Assembly: GCA_964419335.1 (NCBI GenBank)
Contig: CAYQOX010000003.1
Location: 1-64,000, forward strand
Reading direction: 5' to 3'
DNA: 64,000 nucleotides
Source: CAYQOX01 sp964419335
GTDB taxonomy: Bacteria; Hinthialibacterota; Hinthialibacteria; Hinthialibacterales; Hinthialibacteraceae
Below are positions 26,905-35,206 of this stretch, one piece after another. The position numbers and the translations under genes were made by a program. How positions within the stretch are numbered: position 1 is the stretch's first letter; every line of letters starts with the position of its first letter. The notes below the pieces were generated by a model. That model had not been told where the DNA came from. It worked only from the letters and a program-made list of their open reading frames with translations, and searched no databases.

Positions 26905-28428
26905 TTATTCGGTCTGCAATCGTGGAAACAAGGCAGGACCCATCTCGATTGTTTTTCCCGCGCATACATCCGGTTGTTCTAAATCTCTCAGTAAGGGAGT
27001 TTGCTCTTCTAGGGGGCAGCCTAATCGTTTCAGCATTTCCAAAGAAGTGCTCGGCATGGCGGGATAAATCAACACCGCACACACGCGTAGTGTTTCTGCT
27101 AAGTTTAAGAGGACGGTATCCAGTTCAACTTTTTTGCTTTCCTCTTTAGCCAATGCCCATGGCTCTTTTTCGTCGATATAACGGTTCGCATAGGAGATTA
27201 ATTCCCATACTTTCACTAAGCCCTGATGCATGGCGCATACATCCATGTGTTGAATGTATTTCATCATCGTGTCTTTCATGGCATCCCGGATGGGGTCATC
27301 ATGCCCATTATTGGGAACGATTCTCTCACGGTACTTTTTGATCATCGAAAGAACGCGTGAGAATAGATTGCCCAAATCGTTGGCTAAGTCGGCGTTATAG
27401 CGGTTAATCAGAGTTTCTTCGGAATAATTGCCGTCCTGGCCGAAAGCAATTTCACGCAACAGGAAATAACGCAAAGCATCGCGGCCATAGGCTTCCAGTA
27501 AGGAAAAGGGATCGACTACATTTCCTATGGTTTTAGACATTTTTTCACCGCGATGGTAAATAAATCCATGTACCATGACTTGTTTGGGCAAGGGGAGATT
27601 GGCTGACATCAGCATGGCAGGCCAAAAGACGCTGTGAAAACGGTTGATATCCTTCCCGATCACGTGCATATCCGCGGGCCAGTATTGTTGGAAGAGTCCA
27701 TCATCTTGCATGAATCCGACGCCGGTTAAATAATTCGATAGAGCGTCGAACCAAACATAGGATACATGGCCGGGGTCCCAGGGGATGGGAATCCCCCATG
27801 TTTTATTGGTGCGTGAGATGCTGATATCTTGTAAACCTCGTTCGAGATAAGCTCGCATTTCATTTCTGTAGGTTTCGGGGTATACAAAATCAGGGTGCTC
27901 ATCATAATGTTTTTTTAGTGGTTCCTCAAACTGACTAAGGCGGAAGAAATAGTTTTCTTCTTCAACCCATTCCACCGGCTGGTTGTGCACGGGGCACATG
28001 GTTCCCTCGTTTAAATCATCATTTTGATAGAAGGCTTCGCAGGGATAGCAGTAATAGCCCGAGTAGTGGGCTTTGTAAATATGCCCATTTTCTTTGGAGC
28101 GGCGAAGCATCTCCTGGGTGACGGTCTTATGGCGTGGTTCGCTGGTGCGGATGAAATCACTGAGTTCAACTCCCAGCAGGCTGTTGAGATTTTTGAAAAT
28201 ATCGGCCATTTCATCGCAAAATTCTGCCGTATCTTTTCCCGCTTCTCGCGCTGCTTTTTCCACCTGGGCGCTATGCTCGTCGACGCCGGAGAGAAAAAAA
28301 ACATCCTCCCCGCGCATGCGGTGATAACGGGCGATTGCGTCACTCGCGATGAATTCATAGGCATGCCCAAAGTGAGGTTTGGCATTGACATAAGCGATTG
28401 CGGTCGTGATATAAAACGATTCCGTCAT
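26905..28428 (-). CDS. metG: Methionyl-tRNA synthetase
   Basis: This 507-residue class I synthetase charges tRNA-Met. The HIGH-like motif is HFGHAYEF. A zinc-knob cluster is seen as CYPCEAF with CPVH (about residues 125-150). KMSKTIGNV is the second signature. The anticodon-binding helical domain fills the C-terminal 150 residues. There is no C-terminal dimerisation domain, so it is the short form. The start at 28428 (MTESFYITT) is chosen because GGAGAG lies just before it; an ATG 15 bases upstream is possible. Confidence 0.96.
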   Translation of the reverse strand: MTESFYITTAIAYVNAKPHFGHAYEFIASDAIARYHRMRGEDVFFLSGVDEHSAQVEKAAREAGKDTAEFCDEMADIFKNLNSLLGVELSDFIRTSEPRHKTVTQEMLRRSKENGHIYKAHYSGYYCYPCEAFYQNDDLNEGTMCPVHNQPVEWVEEENYFFRLSQFEEPLKKHYDEHPDFVYPETYRNEMRAYLERGLQDISISRTNKTWGIPIPWDPGHVSYVWFDALSNYLTGVGFMQDDGLFQQYWPADMHVIGKDINRFHSVFWPAMLMSANLPLPKQVMVHGFIYHRGEKMSKTIGNVVDPFSLLEAYGRDALRYFLLREIAFGQDGNYSEETLINRYNADLANDLGNLFSRVLSMIKKYRERIVPNNGHDDPIRDAMKDTMMKYIQHMDVCAMHQGLVKVWELISYANRYIDEKEPWALAKEESKKVELDTVLLNLAETLRVCAVLIYPAMPSTSLEMLKRLGCPLEEQTPLLRDLEQPDVCAGKTIEMGPALFPRLQTE

Positions 28429-28495
28429 GAATCTCTCCATCATTTCTTCAAAAATGGATCTTCTCTGAGAAAGTATAGTATACCGAGTTTATTGG

Positions 28496-28525
28496 ATAAA
28501 CAAAGAACGCGAGGAAAACCTCGCG
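28496..28525 (-). terminator. Terminator of the ArsS/flavoprotein operon
   Basis: On the minus strand CGCGAGG and CCTCGCG form a 7-bp stem with a TTTT loop (508-525 on +), followed by TTCTTTGTTT. It lies 41-70 bp after the flavoprotein stop. Confidence 0.7.
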
Positions 28526-28565
28526 AGCTCGAAAAAATCTAAAGATGTAAGAGTCTTTGTGTACA

Positions 28566-30092
28566 TCAAATTTGCTTCTTTATAATCCATTGTAAGAATT
28601 TCTTTAATCTAGGCGATAGGCGAGTGCGGTTGTAGGCATCGGCGGCTTGTTTAATGGATTCGGCTTGAGTGGGATAGGGATGAATGACGTTTGCGAGGTT
28701 TCCGAGTCCAAGATGGTTATTCATGGCCAGGGTGATTTCATTAATCATCTCCCCCGCGTGTCGTGCCACGATAGTTGCGCCTAAGATTGTATCATTCCCT
28801 TTTTGGGTCACTATTTTTGTGAAACCGTTTACTTCTCCATCGGTCAAGGCCCGATGTACATGCTCGAAAGGTTGTACATAGAGATCGTATTCAAAGCCTT
28901 GTTGTTGGGCTTCTTGTTCATTGAGTCCTATATGGGCCACTTCGGGATCGGTATAGGTGCACCAGGGTATATGTAAAGAGGTGACTTTTTGCTTTGGCAA
29001 AAAGGGGAAGAGTGCATTGCGTATCACGATACGTGCGGCCGCATCGGCGGCATGGGTGAATTTATAGGCGGAGCAAATATCCCCGGCAGCGTAGATCTTG
29101 GGATTGCTGGTTTGAAAAGTGTTTTTGACATGCACACCGCTTTTTTTGTCGAATTTAACCTCGGCGTTTTCCAATTCCAAACCATCAATATTTGGCGCGC
29201 GTCCTACCGCAAGCAACAGTTGGTCGGTTTGAATTTTGATGGTCGAAACATTCTCACGTAGGGAAAGGGTTTTTTGCTTTCCTTCTTGATATACTTTTTC
29301 CAATGAAGTGTTGAGTCGTAGATCGATACCTTCTTCTTTGAAGAGGGTTTGTAGATATTGGGAAACCTCTTCATCTTCGCGAGGTAAGAGACGTGGGCCT
29401 TGTTCCACAATTGTTACTTGGGAGCCTAAACGGCGAAAGGCTTGAGCCAATTCGCAGCCGATAGGACCACCGCCAACGATGGTGAGATGGTCAGGCTGTT
29501 CCGTTAATGTAAAGATGGTTTCATTGGTTAGGAAATCGCAGGCATGGATACCCTCAATAGGTGGTACGAACGCCTTGGCCCCAGTAGCGATTACGGCTTT
29601 TTTGAAACGCAAGGTGGCCTTGTTTACCGTAACGGTGTCAAGGCCGGTAAAGGTCGCGTTTCCTAAAAATACATCCACTCCCAGGTTGCGAAAGCGTTCG
29701 GCGGAATCCTCGTGGCTAATCTGGCTGCGTATTCGTCGCATGCGTTCCATCACGGCAGCAAAATCATACATGGCATCGTGTGGAATGGGTAAGCCCAGCG
29801 CCGGTGCTTCTTTTAAATCATGCCATAAACGTGTCGAACGGAGGATACATTTGGAGGGGACACATCCCCAGTTAAGACAATCACCTCCCATGAGGGACCT
29901 TTCCACCAGGGCGACTTTGGCTCCCAATCCCGCGGCACCGGCCGCGGTGACGAGGCCAGCGGTTCCAGCGCCGATGACGACTAGATTGTAGCGTTTTGCG
30001 GGTGTGGGATTCTCCCAATCCTGGGGATGGACATTCTCAAGCAAGCGTTGGTTGGCTTCATCGTTAGGCTTAATATAAATCGCGCCATTCAT
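28566..30092 (-). CDS. Mercuric-reductase-like FAD pyridine nucleotide-disulfide oxidoreductase
   Basis: The 508-residue flavoprotein belongs to the class I disulfide oxidoreductases. The FAD site VVIGAGTAGLVTAAGAAGLGAKVALVE starts at about residue 38. The redox pair is in GGDCLNWGCVPSK. The NAD(P) site IVGGGPIGCELAQAFRRLG and the second FAD segment YAAGDI follow. The dimer-interface end contains HPYPTQAESI with the catalytic His. It lacks the N-terminal HMA domain and the C-terminal vicinal Cys pair of true mercuric reductases, so mercury reduction is unlikely. It is last in an operon with TVP38, DUF547 and an ArsS-like gene, a neighbourhood known from other bacteria. The substrate is unknown. 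Confidence 0.88.
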   Translation of the reverse strand: MNGAIYIKPNDEANQRLLENVHPQDWENPTPAKRYNLVVIGAGTAGLVTAAGAAGLGAKVALVERSLMGGDCLNWGCVPSKCILRSTRLWHDLKEAPALGLPIPHDAMYDFAAVMERMRRIRSQISHEDSAERFRNLGVDVFLGNATFTGLDTVTVNKATLRFKKAVIATGAKAFVPPIEGIHACDFLTNETIFTLTEQPDHLTIVGGGPIGCELAQAFRRLGSQVTIVEQGPRLLPREDEEVSQYLQTLFKEEGIDLRLNTSLEKVYQEGKQKTLSLRENVSTIKIQTDQLLLAVGRAPNIDGLELENAEVKFDKKSGVHVKNTFQTSNPKIYAAGDICSAYKFTHAADAAARIVIRNALFPFLPKQKVTSLHIPWCTYTDPEVAHIGLNEQEAQQQGFEYDLYVQPFEHVHRALTDGEVNGFTKIVTQKGNDTILGATIVARHAGEMINEITLAMNNHLGLGNLANVIHPYPTQAESIKQAADAYNRTRLSPRLKKFLQWIIKKQI

Positions 30093-30154
30093 TTTTTGTG
30101 ATTCCCTTTCCTGCGTGTTTTTGTTTTTTGATAAGTGAATGACTAAATCAGGAA

Positions 30155-30877
30155 CTACGTCATTTTGAATTCGTTTTGTTTCTCATTCAATTTTCTTCGT
30201 GCGTCGCGAACCAAAAACGTGATGATCACGAACATGATTCCAATCCATGCCACTAGGGGCCAAGAAACTTGTCCTTTGGTTAATAATTGGCTTATGGCAT
30301 CAGCGGCGCTTACGTATAAAATAGTTCCTGGCAGCATGCACAACCATGACCAGAATACATACGTCGTAAAATCTACCCGCGTTAATCCAAAGCCATAATT
30401 GAGCAAATTGAAGGGAAATAAAGGTACAAGGCGGGTTAAGGCTACGATGGTGGAACCGTGCTGCTCTGTTAATTGGTCTAATTTATGAAAACTTGTTTTT
30501 TGGGATAGCCATTTGGCAGCTGCCTCGCGGGCAAAGTAGCGAGCGATTAAAAAACAAAGCGCAGCTCCTGTGGTCGAAGCCATACTCACAATTACCACGC
30601 CCCAGATGGAACCGAACAACGCACCTGCGATCAATGTCATAGCGGTTCCAGGAAGGGCGGCGACGGTGGTTCCTATATAAAGAAGGATAAATACCAGCGG
30701 ACCCCATGGGCCGAATCCCTTAATAAAATTTTCGGTTTCTTTCAGCCATGAATCGATATTCAGCCATTTTGCTAGTATTAGAATCCCGATGACAACTGCC
30801 AGCAGAGTAATTGGTTTCCACTTGCTTTTGGATTGGGGGGAGGAAGCAGGCTCTGTTGCGGAAGAATCTAGGCTCAT
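30155..30877 (-). CDS. TVP38/TMEM64 (VTT/DedA-like) membrane protein
   Basis: The 240-residue protein has about five or six membrane segments. The core GFGPWGPLVFILLYIGTTVAALPGTAMTLIAGALFG and the later LVPLFPFNLLNYGFGLTRV with the FxxFNLLN motif identify the TVP38/TMEM64 family, now placed with DedA/VTT lipid-scramblase-like proteins. A disordered N-terminus (Ser/Pro/Lys) precedes the first helix. It lies 6 bp after the DUF547 gene and 62 bp before the flavoprotein gene, which fixes it in the operon. Confidence 0.92.
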   Translation of the reverse strand: MSLDSSATEPASSPQSKSKWKPITLLAVVIGILILAKWLNIDSWLKETENFIKGFGPWGPLVFILLYIGTTVAALPGTAMTLIAGALFGSIWGVVIVSMASTTGAALCFLIARYFAREAAAKWLSQKTSFHKLDQLTEQHGSTIVALTRLVPLFPFNLLNYGFGLTRVDFTTYVFWSWLCMLPGTILYVSAADAISQLLTKGQVSWPLVAWIGIMFVIITFLVRDARRKLNEKQNEFKMT

Positions 30878-30883
30878 TTTTAG

Positions 30884-31717
30884 TTACTCCTTCACTTGTT
30901 CGTTTAGCGACCAGTCGTAATCCAAATAGGCTATATTGTAATTGCCACGGAGAAGAAATTGGCGTTCTTGTTCTGATACATAGTGGGCAAAAAAACGCAT
31001 GATAGCCGACTCGGTTTGGGATAAGCCATCAATAGTTTTTTCGCCATAGGTGGGAACGAAATCTTCTCCATACCATTTCATCAGTGAAGTAACATACACG
31101 GTGTTTTCCTGCTGCTCGATACGAAATTTTTCGGGATTTTGAATCAACCGTTTTACTTGGTCATCCAGTTGTTCAGAGAGACGTTCTGGAACATAGGGGG
31201 CATTACGCAGGATGGGGCATCCCTTCGCCGCGCATACCAGCGCAAAATGAATGCGGGGTTCATTGAACTGCTTGCGGATAATTTTGTGTTCAATATCATC
31301 CAGGGTTTGCTCTTTTCCCATAACGTTAAATGTGATTTTGGTCCAAACGCCAGCTATTTGTCGTATGCTGTTTTTAGGGAAACGAAGTGACCCCCATAGG
31401 GAAGCCTTGATCGGATAGTGATCGATGATGACTTTTAAAGTCAGGGCATTATAGGCATTCATCCAAAAGGCAAGTCGCTCCGCTTCTTCCCAGGTGTGGA
31501 AACGTTCGGGATCTAGGGTTTTGAGCGATTGAAGAAATATGTTCAAATCCTCGGGATTTTTTTTCAAGCCTTGATAATCCACCATCCCATGGTCATTGAC
31601 ATAGGTGTGCAGCACCTTTTCGTAAGGTTCATAACCCCAATCCGTGGCCTGGTTTTCACCTAGAACGAGGGGTGAGATGATGAATAAAAAGACAATTGCG
31701 TAGACTATCTTTTGCAT
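30884..31717 (-). CDS. DUF547 secreted protein
   Basis: The 277-residue protein has an N-terminal signal peptide (hydrophobic residues about 4-18). The DUF547 pattern is clear: YVNDHGMVDYQGLK, EAERLAFWMNAYNALTLKVIIDHYP, LDDIEHKIIRKQFNEPRIHFALVCAAKGCPILRN and YVTSLMKWYGEDF. The conserved Glu/His/Cys residues in the CAAKGCP region suggest a papain-like or metal-binding fold, but no reaction is proven. It sits between the ArsS-like gene (98 bp upstream) and TVP38 (6 bp downstream). Confidence 0.92.
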   Translation of the reverse strand: MQKIVYAIVFLFIISPLVLGENQATDWGYEPYEKVLHTYVNDHGMVDYQGLKKNPEDLNIFLQSLKTLDPERFHTWEEAERLAFWMNAYNALTLKVIIDHYPIKASLWGSLRFPKNSIRQIAGVWTKITFNVMGKEQTLDDIEHKIIRKQFNEPRIHFALVCAAKGCPILRNAPYVPERLSEQLDDQVKRLIQNPEKFRIEQQENTVYVTSLMKWYGEDFVPTYGEKTIDGLSQTESAIMRFFAHYVSEQERQFLLRGNYNIAYLDYDWSLNEQVKE

Positions 31718-31815
31718 TGTTATTGTTCCTTTTGAGCAGAGTTTTAGTTAAGATAAGACCGTATTTAGATTGTAGGTAAGGCAGAAGGTTGAATAAGCCG
31801 AGATGAACAGATGAA

Positions 31816-32775
31816 TTACTGTTGGGCGATTAAAGCGCCCGAGCAGGAAGAACCACAGCCGGCGGTACATCCATAACAATGCTCTCCCGTCACGATAGAG
31901 CGTTTGCGTAATTTCTTGGGATCAAATTGATTGATATGTTGGGGAAGAGAAGAATAAACTGGCCAGCGAAGTGCTAAATTAAAATCACAATCGTAGAGGG
32001 TTCCATCCCAATCGACACTGATTTGATGGCGGCACATGAGGCCTTCGATCGTCTCCGGGTTGAATGAAATTTCCAACAATTGCATATATTCAGAATCTTT
32101 ATTTTGCTTTTTGAGATCGGAGCGAAAGCGTCCAATGGGCATATTGGTGAGGGTAAGCAGATGGGTAAATACGATCCCGTATCGTTCTTTCAATTCTCGA
32201 CGGTAATCATTTTCCAATATGGTTTGGTTTGGAGGAAGCATGGGACCGAGAGGATTATAAACTAGATTCAGGGGTAATTGAGGTTCGATGCCATACCCGT
32301 AGGAATTGAGGAATTTCAAAGCTTCGATACTGCCATGGTATACTCCTTCTCCCCGTTGTTGATCGACATTTTTTTCAAGATAACAGGGCAAAGAAGCGAT
32401 CAGTTGAATCTCGTGATCACGATAAAAAGCGGGAATTGACTTCATCTCTTTTTCTAAAAGAACCGTTAAATTGGTACGCACTTGTACCTGAAACCCTTTC
32501 TTGTGAAGAGATCGAATGAAGCGGCAAAAGTAAGGATTGAGTTCGGGTGCCCCACCGGTGATGTCTACTTGGCGGCATTGGACTTGTTGGGCGGCCTCAA
32601 TAATTTTTTCCATAATCTCCCAACTCATCACTTCTTTTCGTTTAGGCGAAGCCGCCACATGGCAATGAACACATTGCTGATTGCATACGAGACCTACATT
32701 CACCTGGATGGTATCGATATCGACACTTTTCAAAGGAGACCCTGTTTCATGATAAATTCGTTGATTAAAATTCAT
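31816..32775 (-). CDS. arsS: Radical SAM protein, ArsS-like (arsenosugar biosynthesis type)
   Basis: This 319-residue radical SAM enzyme has the cluster motif CNQQCVHCH (CxxxCxxC) near residue 32. DITGGAPELNPYF matches the GGE-like SAM-binding motif in the variant form of this family. The C-terminal third carries a second Cys set: GLMCRHQISVDWDGTLYDCDFN and GEHCYGCTAGCGSSC. This arrangement defines the radical SAM/Cys-rich ArsS family, thought to build dimethylarsinoyl-ribosides from SAM and methylated arsenic. No arsM or arsenic regulator is near, so the arsenic link is by homology only. It is the first gene of the four-gene operon. Confidence 0.85.
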   Translation of the reverse strand: MNFNQRIYHETGSPLKSVDIDTIQVNVGLVCNQQCVHCHVAASPKRKEVMSWEIMEKIIEAAQQVQCRQVDITGGAPELNPYFCRFIRSLHKKGFQVQVRTNLTVLLEKEMKSIPAFYRDHEIQLIASLPCYLEKNVDQQRGEGVYHGSIEALKFLNSYGYGIEPQLPLNLVYNPLGPMLPPNQTILENDYRRELKERYGIVFTHLLTLTNMPIGRFRSDLKKQNKDSEYMQLLEISFNPETIEGLMCRHQISVDWDGTLYDCDFNLALRWPVYSSLPQHINQFDPKKLRKRSIVTGEHCYGCTAGCGSSCSGALIAQQ

Positions 32776-32971
32776 GAATCACTCTTCATCCTATTATTCA
32801 ATCGTTTTTCTTATTGTAACCAGTGAAAAGTCGGATGCAAAAAAAATAGAGTAAATTTATTGAATTTTATAGGAATCCATGGATATGAAGTACATCTTGA
32901 TGTGTAGCATGAAGAAGAATAAGAGGTAATAGTCTTATTGTATAAAGCCATGAGGTATACGCTCTCTTGTA

Positions 32972-33002
32972 AATAAAAAAGCGCCCACAATTTGGAGCGC
33001 TT
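32972..33002 (-). terminator. Terminator after pntB
   Basis: On the minus strand AAGCGCTCC and GGGCGCTT form a 9-bp stem (one G-T pair) with a 7-base loop, followed by TTTTTTATTT. It lies 47 bp after the pntB stop. The remainder of 32776-33048 holds no clear gene. Confidence 0.85.
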
Positions 33003-33048
33003 CGAGTTTCTTAATAAGAAAACGATCAGAAAAATAAAATGAGAAAAA

Positions 33049-34425
33049 TCAGCCTTCCTTGATGGCATTAATTAAATCAAGCATGGCTTTCTTTCCATCG
33101 CTAAACATCATCAGGGTGTTATCGGCCGCGAATAAGGGATTGGGAATCCCCGCGAATCCTGGGCTTAAGCTACGTTTGACCACGACCACGGTTTTGGCAT
33201 AATCTACGTTGATAATGGGCATCCCCGCGATGGGGCTATTGGGATCAGTACGCGCGACTGGGTTGACCACGTCGTTGGCGCCAATCACGATGGCCACGTC
33301 GGTTTGTTCTAGAGTGGGATTAATCTCATCCATCTCTTTGAGTTTATCATAAGGGATATTTGCTTCAGCGAGGAGAACATTCATGTGTCCCGGCATACGT
33401 CCCGCAACGGGATGAATAGCAAAGTCAACGTTTGCGCCTTGGGATTCAAGCAGATTGGAGAGGTCACGCACGGCGTGTTGGGCTTGGGAAACCGCCATCC
33501 CATAGCCTGGTACAATGACGACCCGTTCGGCGGTATCGAGCAGCATCGCAATTTCTTCCGGCGAAGCTGATTTCACTTTCCCAGCATAAATATCATCCGC
33601 GCTGGGAGCATCTTCTGCCGGTCCCAAGACACCGAACAAGACGTGGTAGAGAGTCCGGTTCATGGCTTTGCACATGATCTGGGTTAAGATTAAACCGGAA
33701 GCACCCACCAACGAACCGGCGATAATCAATACATTATTATTTAAGACAAAGCCTGTAGCCGCAGCCGCAAGTCCGGAATAGGAGTTTAACAAAGCGATGA
33801 CCACCGGCATGTCAGCGCCCCCGATAGGAATAACCAGTAAAACACCTAATATGGAGCTGATAAGGACCATAATTAAGTAATAGTGGGCGGCTTCGGGTTG
33901 AAGAACAATCAGGACACCAAAAACCACCGCGAGGAAAAGCAAGACGGCGTTGAGGATTTGTTGTCCGTTGAATAAAACCGGTTTGCTGAACAAGGTTCCG
34001 CGTAGTTTGGTAAACGCGACCAAGCTGCCCCAGAAGGTTACAGCGCCGATAATCCCTGAAGCCGCGGTGGCGATTGTCATTTGCAGGAGGGGATCGGTGG
34101 TTTCGATCAAAGCCGCTCCGGCGACGAGGGCGGAAGCCGCGCCGCCAAATCCGTTGAACAAGGCCACCAGTTCGGGCATGGCCGTCATTTGGATTTTCAC
34201 CGCCAGAAGGGAGCCCAGTAGACCGCCAAGGATGATCCCTGCAATAATCCATTCATAACTCAGGCCTTCTTTCGTGAGGGTAATCACGACGGCCAAAAAC
34301 ATTCCCAACGCGCCCATGAGATTTCCGCGTACTGCGGTACGCGGGTGGGTTAGTCCCTTTAAACCGAAGATAAAGAGAACGGAAGCGATTAAATAAACAA
34401 GATTCACTACAGCTGGATGACTCAT
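33049..34425 (-). CDS. pntB: NAD(P) transhydrogenase subunit beta
   Basis: The 458-residue subunit has about eight to nine membrane helices in its first 260 residues. A soluble NADP(H)-binding domain (dIII) follows with VVIVPGYGMAVSQAQHAV, then GRMPGHMNVLLAEANIPYD, ANDVVNPVARTDPNSPIAGMP and KRSLSPGFAGIPNPLF. It couples proton entry to hydride transfer from NADH to NADP+. It starts 2 bp after pntAB. The usual length is kept. Confidence 0.96.
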   Translation of the reverse strand: MSHPAVVNLVYLIASVLFIFGLKGLTHPRTAVRGNLMGALGMFLAVVITLTKEGLSYEWIIAGIILGGLLGSLLAVKIQMTAMPELVALFNGFGGAASALVAGAALIETTDPLLQMTIATAASGIIGAVTFWGSLVAFTKLRGTLFSKPVLFNGQQILNAVLLFLAVVFGVLIVLQPEAAHYYLIMVLISSILGVLLVIPIGGADMPVVIALLNSYSGLAAAATGFVLNNNVLIIAGSLVGASGLILTQIMCKAMNRTLYHVLFGVLGPAEDAPSADDIYAGKVKSASPEEIAMLLDTAERVVIVPGYGMAVSQAQHAVRDLSNLLESQGANVDFAIHPVAGRMPGHMNVLLAEANIPYDKLKEMDEINPTLEQTDVAIVIGANDVVNPVARTDPNSPIAGMPIINVDYAKTVVVVKRSLSPGFAGIPNPLFAADNTLMMFSDGKKAMLDLINAIKEG

Positions 34426-34427
34426 GG

Positions 34428-34715
34428 TTAATCCTTCTTCTTAAACATTTCCAACATTCGGTGAGTTACCATAAAACCGCCTACCACATTGGTGGTCGCG
34501 AATACGACAGCCAAAAAGCCGAGAACGGTTGTCAAGGTACTATATTGCGTGCCGGCTGATATCATCGCACCAATCAGCGTAATTCCGGAAATAGCGTTAG
34601 ACCCTGACATTAACGGCGTATGTAAGGTCGGAGGAACTTTGGTGATGATTTCGAACCCCACGAAGATCGCAAGGACAAAAATCGTAAAACCAGCGACAAA
34701 AATTTCCATAAACAA
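34428..34715 (-). CDS. pntAB: NAD(P) transhydrogenase subunit alpha part 2 (membrane part)
   Basis: The 95-residue protein has three membrane helices. The core VGFEIITKVPPTLHTPLMSGSNAISGI is the family signature. It is the membrane part of the alpha subunit in organisms with a split PntA. AAGGGGTG 7 bases before the ATG supports the start. The NAD(H)-binding part (PntAA) should normally lie directly upstream, but the upstream 491 bp hold no such gene. Confidence 0.95.
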   Translation of the reverse strand: MFMEIFVAGFTIFVLAIFVGFEIITKVPPTLHTPLMSGSNAISGITLIGAMISAGTQYSTLTTVLGFLAVVFATTNVVGGFMVTHRMLEMFKKKD

Positions 34716-35206
34716 TCACCCCTTCCTGATTTGGTCGTTTATTATCATATCAAATGTTATATCCTATTTAATGGGAAAAGCAAAAACGATAAAGAGATTC
34801 ATGTAGGAACTCCAGGACACCTACAAGAGTTTGCTCATTATCATGTCTTGTCTGAAGTTTTACGATGATGATTTGATGTATTTATATTACAGAAGCAGAA
34901 ATACCCTTCACGAATCGAACATGAAACGATGGGTGATGGTGAATTGGCACGTCAACAACGAGCTGATCTATGAAGTTTCTCCAGTTAGATACGATGCGAT
35001 ATAATAATCGAAATTTGCTCTTGGATGAATATGTAAACAGGTGTTCAATAACAAATGAGCCCAATTTGTCTTAGTAGAAGATCACCGGTTTCCTTTGTGA
35101 GAAAACAAGTGAAGTATAATGGATGTAAACCAGTAAATGATTTTGGATTAAAACGGCTTAACGTTTCTTTTTGAAGGTCGATATTATTTAAAGAGAGGGT
35201 TGCATC
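34716..35206. other. 491-bp gap with no convincing gene
   Basis: This is the divergent region between pntAB and ftsK. It holds only short, overlapping ORFs without family features. Around 34911-34973 the + strand reads RIEHETMG in an unstarted frame, faintly like the start of class II fumarase/aspartase, too short to support. Promoters for both flanking genes must lie here, but I could not choose one with confidence. Confidence 0.5.

Noticed and set aside
28566..30092. True mercuric reductase
   Set aside because: No HMA domain, no C-terminal Cys pair and no mer genes nearby, so only 'mercuric-reductase-like' is justified.
34911..34973. Short + strand frame RIEHETMG... resembling the start of fumarase/aspartase
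   Set aside because: Only about eight residues match, the frame has no start and stops after 20 codons, and neighbouring frames do not continue the family.
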